From assembly GCF_014252955.1 (NCBI RefSeq), contig NZ_JACMIA010000001.1, positions 1,364,001 to 1,428,000 on the forward strand: DNA of 64,000 bases. The letters are read 5' to 3'. The stretch comes from Stappia sp. 28M-7 (GTDB taxonomy: Bacteria > Pseudomonadota > Alphaproteobacteria > Rhizobiales > Stappiaceae). Under the pieces are notes generated by a model. The model was not told where the DNA came from, did not search any database, and saw nothing but the letters and a program-made list of their open reading frames with translations. Both the position numbers and the translations under genes were made by a program. This document shows, piece by piece, positions 16,937-25,498 of the stretch; positions within the stretch are counted from its first letter, which is position 1, and every line of letters begins with the position of its first letter.

Positions 16937-17848
16937 ATGACGGTTTTGCACGGGGCGCGCTGGGCCTATTTCAAGCTCTATCCGGGCGTGTTCGGGTCCG
17001 GCTTCGACCATCTGGTCGCCAATGACCTGGCGTCCCTGCTGGGCGGCGGCGACGTCGCGAAATGGCACTTCCTGCGCATGACGGACGACGGCGGGCCGCA
17101 TCTGCGGCTGCGCCTGCTGCCGGTCGATCCGGCGGTGCTGGAGCCTTTGGCCGCGCGGGCGCAGCAGCAGCTGGCAACGCTGGTCGCCGAACTGCCGTTC
17201 ACGCCCGAAAGCCCGTTCACGCCGCTGGTCGCCTCGGCCGCGCCTCAGGCCGTGCAAGGGGCGGCGGCGCCTGCGCATTTCGCGCGCGCCCATGTGCAGC
17301 GCGACACCTACGAGCCGGAGACCGGCAAATACGGCACCGGCGAGATGCTGGAGATCTGCGAGACGCATTTCCAGCGCTCCAGCGAGATCGCCGTTGCGGC
17401 CATTGCCGCGGAGCTGCTCGAGGGGCGCTCGCGCAAGTGGATCGCGCCGCTGCTGATGGCCCGCTGCGTGCACCTGTTCGAGCTGCCGCGCTCGCCCCGC
17501 CAGTTCCTCAGTGACTATTGCGACTACTGGATGCGCAGCGCCGATCCCACGCAGGATCATGTCGGCCGCTTCTCCGAGCGGATCGCCGAAATCCGGGCGA
17601 TCCCCTTCGACCCGCTCGACGCGGGCGCGGTGCTCGTCGCCGGCGAGAAGGACCTGCTCGCCCGCTGGGAAGCCTCGATCCGCGAGGTGTCGCGCGCTGC
17701 CCGCCGGCATTTCCCGCAGAACGACAATTTCCGCGACCAGCTTGCCTTCAACCTCTGCCACCTGATGATGAACCGGCTCGGCTTCCCGGCGGTCGACGAG
17801 GCCTATCTCGCCAGCCTCGTTGCCGCGTTCGACGGGGTGCCTGCATGA
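16937..17848 (+). CDS. SpaB_C/TbtC-like elimination protein (thiopeptide-type RiPP biosynthesis)
   Basis: 303 residues, the size of a free-standing LanB C-terminal domain. Recognisable family features: the WHFLRMTDDGGPHLRLR strand pair (residues 43-59), YEPETGKYGTGEML (125-138) followed by the helix ETHFQRSSEIA, and the C-terminal LMMNRLGFPAVDEAY. In split LanB systems (goadsporin GodG, thiomuracin TbtC) this protein removes glutamate from glutamylated Ser/Thr to leave dehydroalanine/dehydrobutyrine. A related paralogue, TbtD, forms the pyridine ring of thiopeptides; only one such gene is present, so pyridine formation is unlikely unless this protein does it. AGGAGAGG precedes the ATG. The stop overlaps the ycaO start. 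Confidence 0.82.
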   Translation: MTVLHGARWAYFKLYPGVFGSGFDHLVANDLASLLGGGDVAKWHFLRMTDDGGPHLRLRLLPVDPAVLEPLAARAQQQLATLVAELPFTPESPFTPLVASAAPQAVQGAAAPAHFARAHVQRDTYEPETGKYGTGEMLEICETHFQRSSEIAVAAIAAELLEGRSRKWIAPLLMARCVHLFELPRSPRQFLSDYCDYWMRSADPTQDHVGRFSERIAEIRAIPFDPLDAGAVLVAGEKDLLARWEASIREVSRAARRHFPQNDNFRDQLAFNLCHLMMNRLGFPAVDEAYLASLVAAFDGVPA

Positions 17849-19185
17849 TCGACGTGTTCGAGAAGGGCGACTTCCGCGCCCGCTTTCCCTGGTCGTCGAT
17901 CCTCAGCCCCTCCTGCGGCATCGTCCAGAGCGTTGCCGGCATCGACGACGAGGAGCTGGGCGTGCCGGACTTCCGCCGCCGCACCGCCAAACTTTGCAAC
18001 GTCTCGCTGGGCTATCCCCGGATCCGCGCCGGCGACGGATCCAGCACGGCCGAGACGCTGACTGCCGGCAGCGGCGGCGACGTGCGCGCCGACCTTGCCT
18101 ATGTGCGCGCGGTGGCGGAGGCGGCGGAGCGCTATTCCAGCGCGATCTTCGACGAGCGCGATTACATCGTCGCCAGCGCCCGCGAGCTCGGCTCGGCGGC
18201 GCTCGACCATCGCCGCTGGCCGAAATGCGATGCGGCGGAACTGGCCGACCCGCGCTGCCAGCTCCATGCCTTCGATCCCGACCGGCCGATCCGCTGGGTC
18301 GAGGGCTATTCGGTGACGCAGTCGCGCACCGTCTGGCTGCCGCTCGTGATGTCGCATCTGGTGTTCGAGCTGTTGCCGGGCGAGGCGTTCTGGGCGCCGA
18401 TCACCACCGGCATCGCGCTGCACAGCTGCCCCTACCAGGCGGCGGTCTCGGCGATCTGCGAGAGCATCGAGCGCGACGCCATCGCCTTGACCTGGAACTG
18501 CCGGCTGCCGCTGCCCCGCCTGTCCTTCGATGTCGAGCCGCCGGCCGAAGTCGGCGAGGCGCTGGGGCGGATCGACGGTCTGCCACTCCAGCATCATTTC
18601 CACGATGCGACGACGGATCTCGGGGTGCCGACGGTCTATCTCCTGCAGAAATACGAGGGTCACCCGCAGCTGGCGACCTTTGTCGGCTGCAGCACCGAGT
18701 TCGACCCCTGGATCGCCTGCGGCAAGGTGGTGCGCGAGGCCTGCGTCGCGCGCACGGCGATCCCGTATTTCCAGGACATTCCCGACGATCCGCTCCAGTT
18801 CACCCGCCTGGAATACGGCGCCACCTACATGGGCCGCCCGGAGCAGGCGGGTGCGTTCGACTTTCTCGCCGGTCACGACCGGGAGAGCCCGATTTCGCGG
18901 TTGGCGCCGGAGTGCGGGCCCGTCGCGCGCGAGCGGTTCGAGTGGCTGGTGCAGCGCTTCCGCGCGCTCGACTTCGAGCTGACCCTGGTCGACCTCACCA
19001 CCGACGACCTGCGCGAGCAGGGCTTGAGCGTCATCCGCGCCTTCACGCCCGACCTGATGCCGCTCGATTTCCTGCCCTCGGCCCGATACCTCGGCCACGC
19101 GCGCCTCTACGACTACCCGCCGAAGGCCGGCTACGGGACGTTCCGCCGCGCCGCCGTCAATCCCTATCCCCAGCCCTTCGCGTGA
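17845..19185 (+). CDS. YcaO-domain azoline cyclodehydratase
   Basis: 446 residues; the start ATG overlaps the preceding stop (ATGA). The ATP-binding signature of YcaO proteins is visible: EAAERYS (residues 92-98) and CESIERDAIAL (205-215), with later acidic segments (GKVVREAC). The C-terminus is proline-rich, ending NPYPQPFA, matching the PxPxP tail that azoline-forming YcaO proteins need for cyclodehydration. It phosphorylates the amide backbone to close Cys/Ser/Thr side chains into thiazolines or (methyl)oxazolines. The short E1-like protein encoded 14 bases downstream should be its partner. Confidence 0.9.
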   Translation: MIDVFEKGDFRARFPWSSILSPSCGIVQSVAGIDDEELGVPDFRRRTAKLCNVSLGYPRIRAGDGSSTAETLTAGSGGDVRADLAYVRAVAEAAERYSSAIFDERDYIVASARELGSAALDHRRWPKCDAAELADPRCQLHAFDPDRPIRWVEGYSVTQSRTVWLPLVMSHLVFELLPGEAFWAPITTGIALHSCPYQAAVSAICESIERDAIALTWNCRLPLPRLSFDVEPPAEVGEALGRIDGLPLQHHFHDATTDLGVPTVYLLQKYEGHPQLATFVGCSTEFDPWIACGKVVREACVARTAIPYFQDIPDDPLQFTRLEYGATYMGRPEQAGAFDFLAGHDRESPISRLAPECGPVARERFEWLVQRFRALDFELTLVDLTTDDLREQGLSVIRAFTPDLMPLDFLPSARYLGHARLYDYPPKAGYGTFRRAAVNPYPQPFA

Positions 19186-19199
19186 GAGGAGCCGACGAG

Positions 19200-19940
19200 A
19201 TGGCCGATTCCCTGGCGCTGTCCTCGCCCGTTTCCGGGGCCCCGGCTACCGCCGCTCCGGTGCTGCAATGCGTGATCTCCGGCGCCTTCGGCCAGCGTGT
19301 GCTGGAGGCCCTGCGCGCCGCCGGCGTGACCATTGCCGGCACCGTTGACCTCGACGGACCCTCGGCGGATCTGGAGAGCCTTGCGGCGGCCGATACGCTG
19401 GCGATCCTCGATTTCGACCGGCCGGACGTGATGGGCAGCCTTTGGGACCGCTTGTCGGTCAGCGGTTCGCGTCTCCACCTCATCGGCCTGTTCGAGGATG
19501 CGCTGACCGTCGGCCCGCAGTTCCGGGCCGGCCGGCCCGGATGCCCGGAATGCTTTGCCCGCCGGCGCCTCGCCATCTCGAGCTATGACGATGCCGGCCG
19601 CCTCGACAAGCTGAGCCGGACCTGTCTGGCCCGCATGCCGTCGGCCCGTCCTGGCTATCCGCCCTACCTGCCGGCCCTCGCCGCGGGTGCTCTTGCCGCG
19701 CGCCTGCGCCGTCCGGCGGAGGAGAATGACGGGCGCTTCCTGCGTTTTCTGACCGACGGCAGCTTTCTGGAGGAGGGGCGTCTTCTGGCGCTGCACGGTT
19801 GCCGCTGCCGAACCGCCGGTGCGGATGCTGCGGGCAACGCCGGCGCTCGGCGGACCAGCCGGCACCTTGCGGACATGCTCGGCCTTGCCGCCATGCCTGT
19901 TGCGGTGCCCACCGGAACGCGGGGGAGCGGGTCATGCTGA
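19200..19940 (+). CDS. Short E1-like (ThiF-fold) cyclodehydratase partner with a four-Cys site
   Basis: 246 residues, much shorter than usual E1-like/ocin-ThiF partners. Residues 21-110 look like a Rossmann-type half (VLQCVISGAFGQRVLEAL...). CPEC at 115-118 and CRC at 201-203 are placed like the zinc tetrathiolate of TOMM E1-like proteins. The N-terminal leader-recognition domain (RRE) found in larger homologues is not apparent; a PqqD-like domain instead fronts the next protein. Role: scaffold that stimulates YcaO. It starts 14 bases after ycaO with a GAGAGGAGCC ribosome site and overlaps the next gene by 7 bases. Confidence 0.7.
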   Translation: MADSLALSSPVSGAPATAAPVLQCVISGAFGQRVLEALRAAGVTIAGTVDLDGPSADLESLAAADTLAILDFDRPDVMGSLWDRLSVSGSRLHLIGLFEDALTVGPQFRAGRPGCPECFARRRLAISSYDDAGRLDKLSRTCLARMPSARPGYPPYLPALAAGALAARLRRPAEENDGRFLRFLTDGSFLEEGRLLALHGCRCRTAGADAAGNAGARRTSRHLADMLGLAAMPVAVPTGTRGSGSC

Positions 19941-22279
19941 CGGTCGAGCGCAGCCACGCCCGCGAGCTTGCCGCACAGCGGGTGACCGATCCCGAACTGC
20001 TGCGCCTGTCGGTCGAGGCGCCCTATTTCCCGCCGGATTTCCCGGTCCTGCCCTTCGGGCCCGGGCGGCTGGCGATCCTGTGCGGCGGCCGCCGCGAGGT
20101 CCTGCGCAGCACCATTCCGCTGGATCTGGTGAAGCGGGTTCTCGGCCGGTGCGACGGCACGCGTCCTGTCGGCGAGATCGCGGCGGGCCTTGCCCCGGAC
20201 TTCGGCGGCACCGAGGAAGCGCTGCGCAATGTCGACGAGCTGGTGACGCTGCTGGACCGCCGGGGCCTGTTGCAGGACGGCGCGCCGCAGGCGGAGGGCG
20301 GTACGGCCTTGCGCGATCCCGAGACCGAGCGGTTCTGGGAGCAGGTCTGCGCGGCCGACAGCGTGCATCGCTCGCGCGCGTCCCTGCGCGCTGCGGTCGA
20401 CCGGTTCAGCGTCTGCGTCCACGGGCCGGCGCATCTGGGGGGGGCAGCGGAAGCGGCGCTCCGGGCCGCCGGTCTGCATCTCGGCGCGGCAGGCACACAG
20501 GATGTCGCCCTGGTGCTCTATGACGGGGCGGGCGATCTTGCGCTCCCGCAAGAGGTTCTGCGCCCCGGCGGCCTCGTCCTGTTCGCCGGGGGCGGCGCGG
20601 ACTGTTTCCGGCTCGGGCCGCTGGTTCCGGCCGAACGCGCGGCGACCGCTGCCGGCTGGCTGGCCGAGCGCTTCGTCGGCGGCGCGCTGGAGGCGGACGG
20701 GCAGGGACTGCGCGCGCCCGTGTTCGACGGAGTGCGCGCCAGCTTGTGCGCGGCAAAGCTCTTCCGTCTTGCCGGCGGCATCGAGCGCGGACGCAAGTTC
20801 AACTGTATTGAGCTGTTCCGCCGCGAGGGGCCGGACGGCGACCTTGCCCGCAACATCGTGCTGGTCTCGCCCTATCTCGCCGCGGACGCTGGCGACGGCG
20901 CCCCCGGCGAGGCGATGCTGGTCGCCGCCGCGCAATCGGGCATCGAGGAGCCGTTCAGCCGGCATCTCAGCCAGCGCACCTACCTGATGCACTACTCCAG
21001 CAAGAACCGGAAGCTCGCCGCTGGAACCGCGCCTGCCTTCTTCGGCGCGCCTGCTCTTGCCCTGCCTGAAGATGTCCCCCTGGAAACGAGCGTGGGAACG
21101 ATGGCGGAGCGGCTGTCGCTTCTGTGCAAGTGGGCGTTCGGCGAAGAGGACGGCCGGCGCATCACGCCCTCGGGCGGCGACCTGCGCTCGGCCTCTCTTC
21201 TGGTCAACCTGCCGCGCGACAGCGACCTGCCGGCGGGGCTCTACCGCTATCGCGACACCGATCACGTGCTGGAACGGCTGGCTGGGCCGCTCGACCCGGC
21301 CGCGACCGGGGTGCCGGACACCGGGCCGGCCTTCCTGCTCGTCTCGCGGATGCGGCGGGTGGCGCGCAAGTACCAGGATGCGGCCTACAAGATCTGCGGC
21401 CTCGATGTGGGCGTCTCCAGCGCGGTGCTGATGGAGATCGCGGCGCGGCTCGGCCTCGGCCTTTGCGTGCGCAGCGACCTCGACATGCGCGCCATCGAAA
21501 GCCGCCTGCCGCTGCCCTTCATCGACGACCGCCACATGCTGTCGCTGTGCCTTGCCCCGCCGCAGGACGAGGGCAGGGGCGCAGCGCGCGCGCCGGCGAC
21601 CCTTGCGCCCCCCGCCCGGCCGGGCGACCGGGAAGCCCTGCACGAGCCGCGCCTGCCTCATTGGATCGCGGCGCTCGGCAGGGCGCCGCTGCGCACGGGA
21701 GAGCCCGCGCCGGATCGGCAGGCGGCGCCGGCTCCCGCCGCCCAGTCCTCGCTGGGCTCGCTTGCGCAGATGCAGCAGGTGCTCCTTGCGCGCCGCGCGG
21801 TGCGGATGCTGCCACCGGTGCCGCTGCCGCCGGAAACGATCCTCGCTCTGCTGGCCGAGGCGCAGGCCGGCGTTGCCCGCCATGCCCCGGACATCGCCCG
21901 CCATGTGCGCATCCACGCCGTGGACCGGGCGCGGGGCCTTGTCGCCGATGCGGCGGACGGCGGGCCGCGCTGGCGGCCGGGCGTCGGCGACACAAGGGTC
22001 TTCTGGCAGGCGGTGCCCGACATGGCGCCGGCCATGCTGGTTGCCGGGCTGGAGATGGAGCCGCTGGCGACAGGCTTCGGTGCGCCGGGCTATCGCTATG
22101 CGCTGCAGGCCGTCGGCGCGGGCCTGCACCTTGCCTGGCTCGGCGCCTGCGCGCGCGGCCTGCAGGGCACCCTGCTCGGCGGCGTCTTCAACGAGGGGCT
22201 GAATGCCTGCTCTGCCGACGAGCGCTGGCGGATCGCCCCGATTGCCGGACTTGTCTTCGGGGAGGGCGCCGTCTCGTGA
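19934..22279 (+). CDS. SagB/ThcOx-type azoline dehydrogenase with tandem nitroreductase domains and N-terminal PqqD-like domain
   Basis: 781 residues. Residues about 60-115 (VLGRCDGTRPVGEIAAGL ... NVDELVTLLDRRGLL) look like the PqqD-like winged helix that binds RiPP leaders. Residues about 260-560 form the first FMN nitroreductase-fold domain, with HYSSKNRKL and a YQDAAYKICGLDVG segment typical of SagB oxidases. Residues about 610-780 form a second, shorter domain ending in QAVGAGLHLAWLGACARGLQG and a conserved glycine-rich close. The enzyme should oxidise azolines to thiazoles/oxazoles with FMN. A fusion of leader binder and double oxidase domains is unusual and could explain why the E1-like partner is short. 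Confidence 0.82.
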   Translation: MLTVERSHARELAAQRVTDPELLRLSVEAPYFPPDFPVLPFGPGRLAILCGGRREVLRSTIPLDLVKRVLGRCDGTRPVGEIAAGLAPDFGGTEEALRNVDELVTLLDRRGLLQDGAPQAEGGTALRDPETERFWEQVCAADSVHRSRASLRAAVDRFSVCVHGPAHLGGAAEAALRAAGLHLGAAGTQDVALVLYDGAGDLALPQEVLRPGGLVLFAGGGADCFRLGPLVPAERAATAAGWLAERFVGGALEADGQGLRAPVFDGVRASLCAAKLFRLAGGIERGRKFNCIELFRREGPDGDLARNIVLVSPYLAADAGDGAPGEAMLVAAAQSGIEEPFSRHLSQRTYLMHYSSKNRKLAAGTAPAFFGAPALALPEDVPLETSVGTMAERLSLLCKWAFGEEDGRRITPSGGDLRSASLLVNLPRDSDLPAGLYRYRDTDHVLERLAGPLDPAATGVPDTGPAFLLVSRMRRVARKYQDAAYKICGLDVGVSSAVLMEIAARLGLGLCVRSDLDMRAIESRLPLPFIDDRHMLSLCLAPPQDEGRGAARAPATLAPPARPGDREALHEPRLPHWIAALGRAPLRTGEPAPDRQAAPAPAAQSSLGSLAQMQQVLLARRAVRMLPPVPLPPETILALLAEAQAGVARHAPDIARHVRIHAVDRARGLVADAADGGPRWRPGVGDTRVFWQAVPDMAPAMLVAGLEMEPLATGFGAPGYRYALQAVGAGLHLAWLGACARGLQGTLLGGVFNEGLNACSADERWRIAPIAGLVFGEGAVS

Positions 22280-23208
22280 GCCCGGACACCGCCAGCCTTG
22301 CAGGCCCCTCGGCCCCCTTGCTGCTGCAGGCGGAAGGGCGGCTCTTCATCATCCCGCGCCGGTCGGGTCCCTATGTCAGGGTCAGCGGCCCGCTCTCGCG
22401 CGCCGTGGTGGCGCTGCTCGGCGGGCGCGAGCGCGGCGCGGTGCTGGACGAACTGGCCGCCTCCGGTGAAGCCCGCGCACCCGCGATCCTGTCCGCCGCC
22501 GAAGGCCTGATCGCCCGTCACGCGCTGGCGCTGCCGGCGGACCGGCATGTGCCCAGCCGCCGGGGGCTTGCCTTGTCGGCGGCGATGGGCGCGCTGGCCC
22601 TGGCCTCGCTCATGCTCTGCGCCGGCTTTCTCGTCGCACTGTTTGCGGGAACGGCGAGGGAGGGCGGCTTTCCCCTCTCGTTGGCAACGCTCGGCTGGTT
22701 GCTCGCGCTCGCCCCCGGTCTCGTCGTCCTGCACGAGCTGGCGCATCTGCTGACGGCGCGGCTGTTTGCGGTCAGGCCCTCCGCCGCCGGGTTCCACCGC
22801 GGGCGCTTCGGCCTGCCGATGCCCTGGCTCGACCTGCGCGAGGGGTGGAAGCTGGCGCCGCGCGATCATGCGCTGATCCATCTGGCCGGGCCGGCCTGCG
22901 ACCTGCTGCTCACCGGGGCGGCGGTGCTGGCGCTCTGGCGCGCAGGGGCGCCGGTCGCCTGGCTCCAGGCCTGCGCGCTGGCGGGGACCGGCTTCCTCTT
23001 CGCCAATCTCAATCCCTTTACCCGGAGCGATCTGGTCGGCGCCTGCCGTGCCGCCCTTGCCGATCCCGACTACGGCCCCTGCCGCCTGGTGCGCGGGCGT
23101 CCCGTCGGCCCGCCGGCGCTCCGGCGGCTTGCCGGCCTCTATCTCGCGGTGCTGGCGGTCCTGCCCGCGCTTCTGTGTCTTGCAACCCTTGGAAAGATCC
23201 TGCGATGA
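22276..23208 (+). CDS. M50-like membrane zinc metalloprotease, RiPP-associated
   Basis: 310 residues from a GTG overlapping the upstream stop (GTGA). Residues 20-85 resemble a PqqD-like winged helix (VRVSGPLSRAVVALLGG ... GLIARHALA). Then come membrane helices with HELAH at 153-157 (metal and catalytic residues of HExxH) and a downstream NPFTRSD at 246-252, corresponding to the third-ligand motif of site-2-protease-like enzymes. The HLAGPACDLL segment is also typical. Similar proteins in RiPP clusters (YydH-like) are thought to act on peptide maturation at the membrane. It may remove the leader or cut the product during export. Confidence 0.75.
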   Translation: MSPDTASLAGPSAPLLLQAEGRLFIIPRRSGPYVRVSGPLSRAVVALLGGRERGAVLDELAASGEARAPAILSAAEGLIARHALALPADRHVPSRRGLALSAAMGALALASLMLCAGFLVALFAGTAREGGFPLSLATLGWLLALAPGLVVLHELAHLLTARLFAVRPSAAGFHRGRFGLPMPWLDLREGWKLAPRDHALIHLAGPACDLLLTGAAVLALWRAGAPVAWLQACALAGTGFLFANLNPFTRSDLVGACRAALADPDYGPCRLVRGRPVGPPALRRLAGLYLAVLAVLPALLCLATLGKILR

Positions 23209-24119
23209 AAGCTCTCGTCTCCGTCCTGCTGGGCGTCCTGCTCGCCGTCGCACCGCCGGCGCTCGCGCAGCACGCGGTCGCGCCTCCCGGTCTCAGCGGG
23301 CCGTCCGCCGGTCCCATCGCCGGCGCCAGCGAAAACGTCGAGACCGTCGGCTTCGTCCGCATCGCCGTGGAGGACGTGCCGGCGACGGCACAGTGGCTGA
23401 CGGACGAGATGGGCTTCACCCTGTGGCAAATCGGCGAGCGGGCCAGCGGCGAGCAGAGCGTCATGGTGATGCTGCCGTCGGGCCAGAGCGTCGAGTTCTT
23501 CAGCCGCCGCCCGTTTTACGAGCGGCTGGAGATGAAGGGCGCGCGCACCGTCTCCCTGTCGCTCTATGTGCGCGATATCGCCGCCGCGATGATGGCGCTG
23601 GCCGCGACCGGTGTTCCGACCACGGACATCGTTCCCCTGCATGCGGGCGGCGAGACGACCTATCCGAAGATGTTCGACCTGCTCTTCGTCCGCTCGTTCC
23701 AGTTCCCGCTGTGGAACTTCAGCTTTGCGCAGCGCGATGCCGAGGGCATCGAGAAGGTGCGGGCCGATTATCCCCAATACGACGACCGCAAGTGGCAGGA
23801 GCATGGAAACGGCGCCGACGGACTGGCCGAGGTCTGGTTCGGCGTTCGCGATCTGGAGGCGAGCGAGCGCTCGCTGGCCGAGCTCGCCCTGATCGCGCGC
23901 ACGCAGGAGCAGGGGCCGGGCGAGCGCGTCTATGCGCTGGACGGCATGGTCCTGCGCCTCGTCTCGCCCGATCATCCCGAGCGCGGCGAGGAGATCGCCC
24001 GGCGCATCGAGGCCGGCGGCGAGGGCGCGTTCCATATCGTCTTCCGCTCGGATGCCGGTACGGCCGCATCCGGCGCGCGCGCGATCCCGGGAAGCGAGCT
24101 GCTGCTGGAGGTTCGATGA
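23205..24119 (+). CDS. Secreted VOC (glyoxalase-fold) protein
   Basis: 304 residues; ATG overlaps the previous stop (ATGA). Residues 1-22 form a clear signal peptide (KALVSVLLGVLLAVAPPALAQ), so the mature protein is periplasmic. Two paired beta-alpha-beta-beta-beta repeats follow: VETVGFVRIAVEDVPATAQWL (about 42-62) and GLAEVWFGVRDLEASERSL (about 206-224), as in vicinal-oxygen-chelate proteins. Many VOC proteins bind antibiotics or metals, so immunity by sequestration is possible, but a catalytic role is not excluded. It lies inside the RiPP operon with coupled start and stop codons, so co-expression is nearly certain. Confidence 0.68.
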   Translation: MKALVSVLLGVLLAVAPPALAQHAVAPPGLSGPSAGPIAGASENVETVGFVRIAVEDVPATAQWLTDEMGFTLWQIGERASGEQSVMVMLPSGQSVEFFSRRPFYERLEMKGARTVSLSLYVRDIAAAMMALAATGVPTTDIVPLHAGGETTYPKMFDLLFVRSFQFPLWNFSFAQRDAEGIEKVRADYPQYDDRKWQEHGNGADGLAEVWFGVRDLEASERSLAELALIARTQEQGPGERVYALDGMVLRLVSPDHPERGEEIARRIEAGGEGAFHIVFRSDAGTAASGARAIPGSELLLEVR

Positions 24120-25486
24120 CCTTGCACGAGGCGCCGCGCCCGCATCCCTTCGTGCGTCCCGCCCCGGGTACCGGCGGCGGGCCGTCCGCTGCCGCCGCCA
24201 CGGCGGCGCAGGAGCGGCTGGAGGCGATGGACCGGCCGGTCCGGCGGCCGGTGTGGAAGGCGGTGCTCCTGTGGGGCGCGCTTGCGGCGGCCTGCAGCGC
24301 GCTGATCGGGCTGGCCGCCGCCCGTCTCGACTGGTCCGATGATCGCGTGGTCGAGGTGGCGCGCGGCGATGTGGTGCTCGACCGGGTGCGCCTTGGTGCC
24401 TTCCAGCCGGTTCTGCATGCCACCGGCCAGGTCAAGCCGCGCACCTCGGTTGCGCTCCAGAACAGCATTTCGGGTCGGGTCGATGCCGTCCACGTCAAGC
24501 CGGGCGACCGGGTGAGTTCGGGCAAGCTCCTGTTCGAGCTGTCCAATCCCGAGACGGAGATGAGCTTCTTCAATCTCGAGGTCCAGGTCGCCGAACAGCT
24601 CAACGCCCTGACCCAGCGCGAGCAGAGCCTGGAGCGCGGGCGCCAGGAGGACGAGCTGGAAGTGCTGCGGCTGACCAACGAGATCGGCGAGATCAAGATC
24701 CAGCTCGAGCGCCGCCGTCAGCTGCTGAGCCGGGGCCACGACAAGCCCTTCGAGGTGGAGGCGCTGGTGCGCCAGGAAGGCCATCTCGACACCGTTCTGG
24801 AAATGCGCGTGACCATGCTGAAGTCGCGCATTCAGTGGCAGACCGACCAGCTGCAGCAGGCCCGCACCCTGTCCGGCAACCTGATGCGCAATCTGGAGAC
24901 CGCGCGCGAGTCCCTCGACGCGCTGAACATCCGCGCCACCATGGACGGCACCCTGTCGGACTTCAGCGTCAAGCGCGGCGAGGTCGTGGAGCGCGGCAGC
25001 AACCTGGTGACGCTGTTCGAGCTCGGCACGCCGATCATCGAGGCGGAGGTCGACGAGATCTATCTCGACCGCATCTCGGTCGGCGACGAGGCCAGCTGGC
25101 GCGATGTGCAGGGCGCATGGCGGGCGCTTCGGGTGCGGCGGATCCTGCCGGAGGTGATCGACGGCAAGATCACGCTGGAGATGGACTTCGTCGACGCGCC
25201 GCCCGAGGGGCTCGTCCACGGCCAGCGGCTCGACATCCAGATCCGCACCCGCGCGCTCGCCGAGGACGTGCTGATCGTCGCCAATGGCGGCTTCCTCGCT
25301 CAGACCGGCGGCAACTGGATCTTCGTTCTGGACGAGACCACGGGCCGGGCGGCCAAGGTCCCTGTCGAGATCCTCGCCACCACCCGCGAGGAGGTAGCGC
25401 TGAAGACCGGCCCGGCGGCGGGCAGCGCCGTCGTCGTCTCCTCCTATCTCGGCCTGTCCGAGGCCGACTATCTCAGGATCGAGTGA
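24116..25486 (+). CDS. MacA/HlyD-type periplasmic adaptor
   Basis: 456 residues. A 50-residue cytoplasmic N-terminus precedes one membrane helix (AVLLWGALAAACSALIGLAA). Then come a biotinyl-lipoyl half (ISGRVDAVHVKPGDRVSSG), a long alpha-helical hairpin/coiled coil (about residues 140-275), the second lipoyl half (IRATMDGTLSDFSVKRGEVV) and beta-barrel domains. It should bridge an inner-membrane ABC pump and an outer-membrane channel. The start overlaps the VOC stop and the ATPase follows after 12 bases, so it belongs to a MacAB-like exporter whose permease is probably the gene at 12066-14462. Confidence 0.83.
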   Translation: MTLHEAPRPHPFVRPAPGTGGGPSAAAATAAQERLEAMDRPVRRPVWKAVLLWGALAAACSALIGLAAARLDWSDDRVVEVARGDVVLDRVRLGAFQPVLHATGQVKPRTSVALQNSISGRVDAVHVKPGDRVSSGKLLFELSNPETEMSFFNLEVQVAEQLNALTQREQSLERGRQEDELEVLRLTNEIGEIKIQLERRRQLLSRGHDKPFEVEALVRQEGHLDTVLEMRVTMLKSRIQWQTDQLQQARTLSGNLMRNLETARESLDALNIRATMDGTLSDFSVKRGEVVERGSNLVTLFELGTPIIEAEVDEIYLDRISVGDEASWRDVQGAWRALRVRRILPEVIDGKITLEMDFVDAPPEGLVHGQRLDIQIRTRALAEDVLIVANGGFLAQTGGNWIFVLDETTGRAAKVPVEILATTREEVALKTGPAAGSAVVVSSYLGLSEADYLRIE

Positions 25487-25498
25487 GCAGGACGCGTC

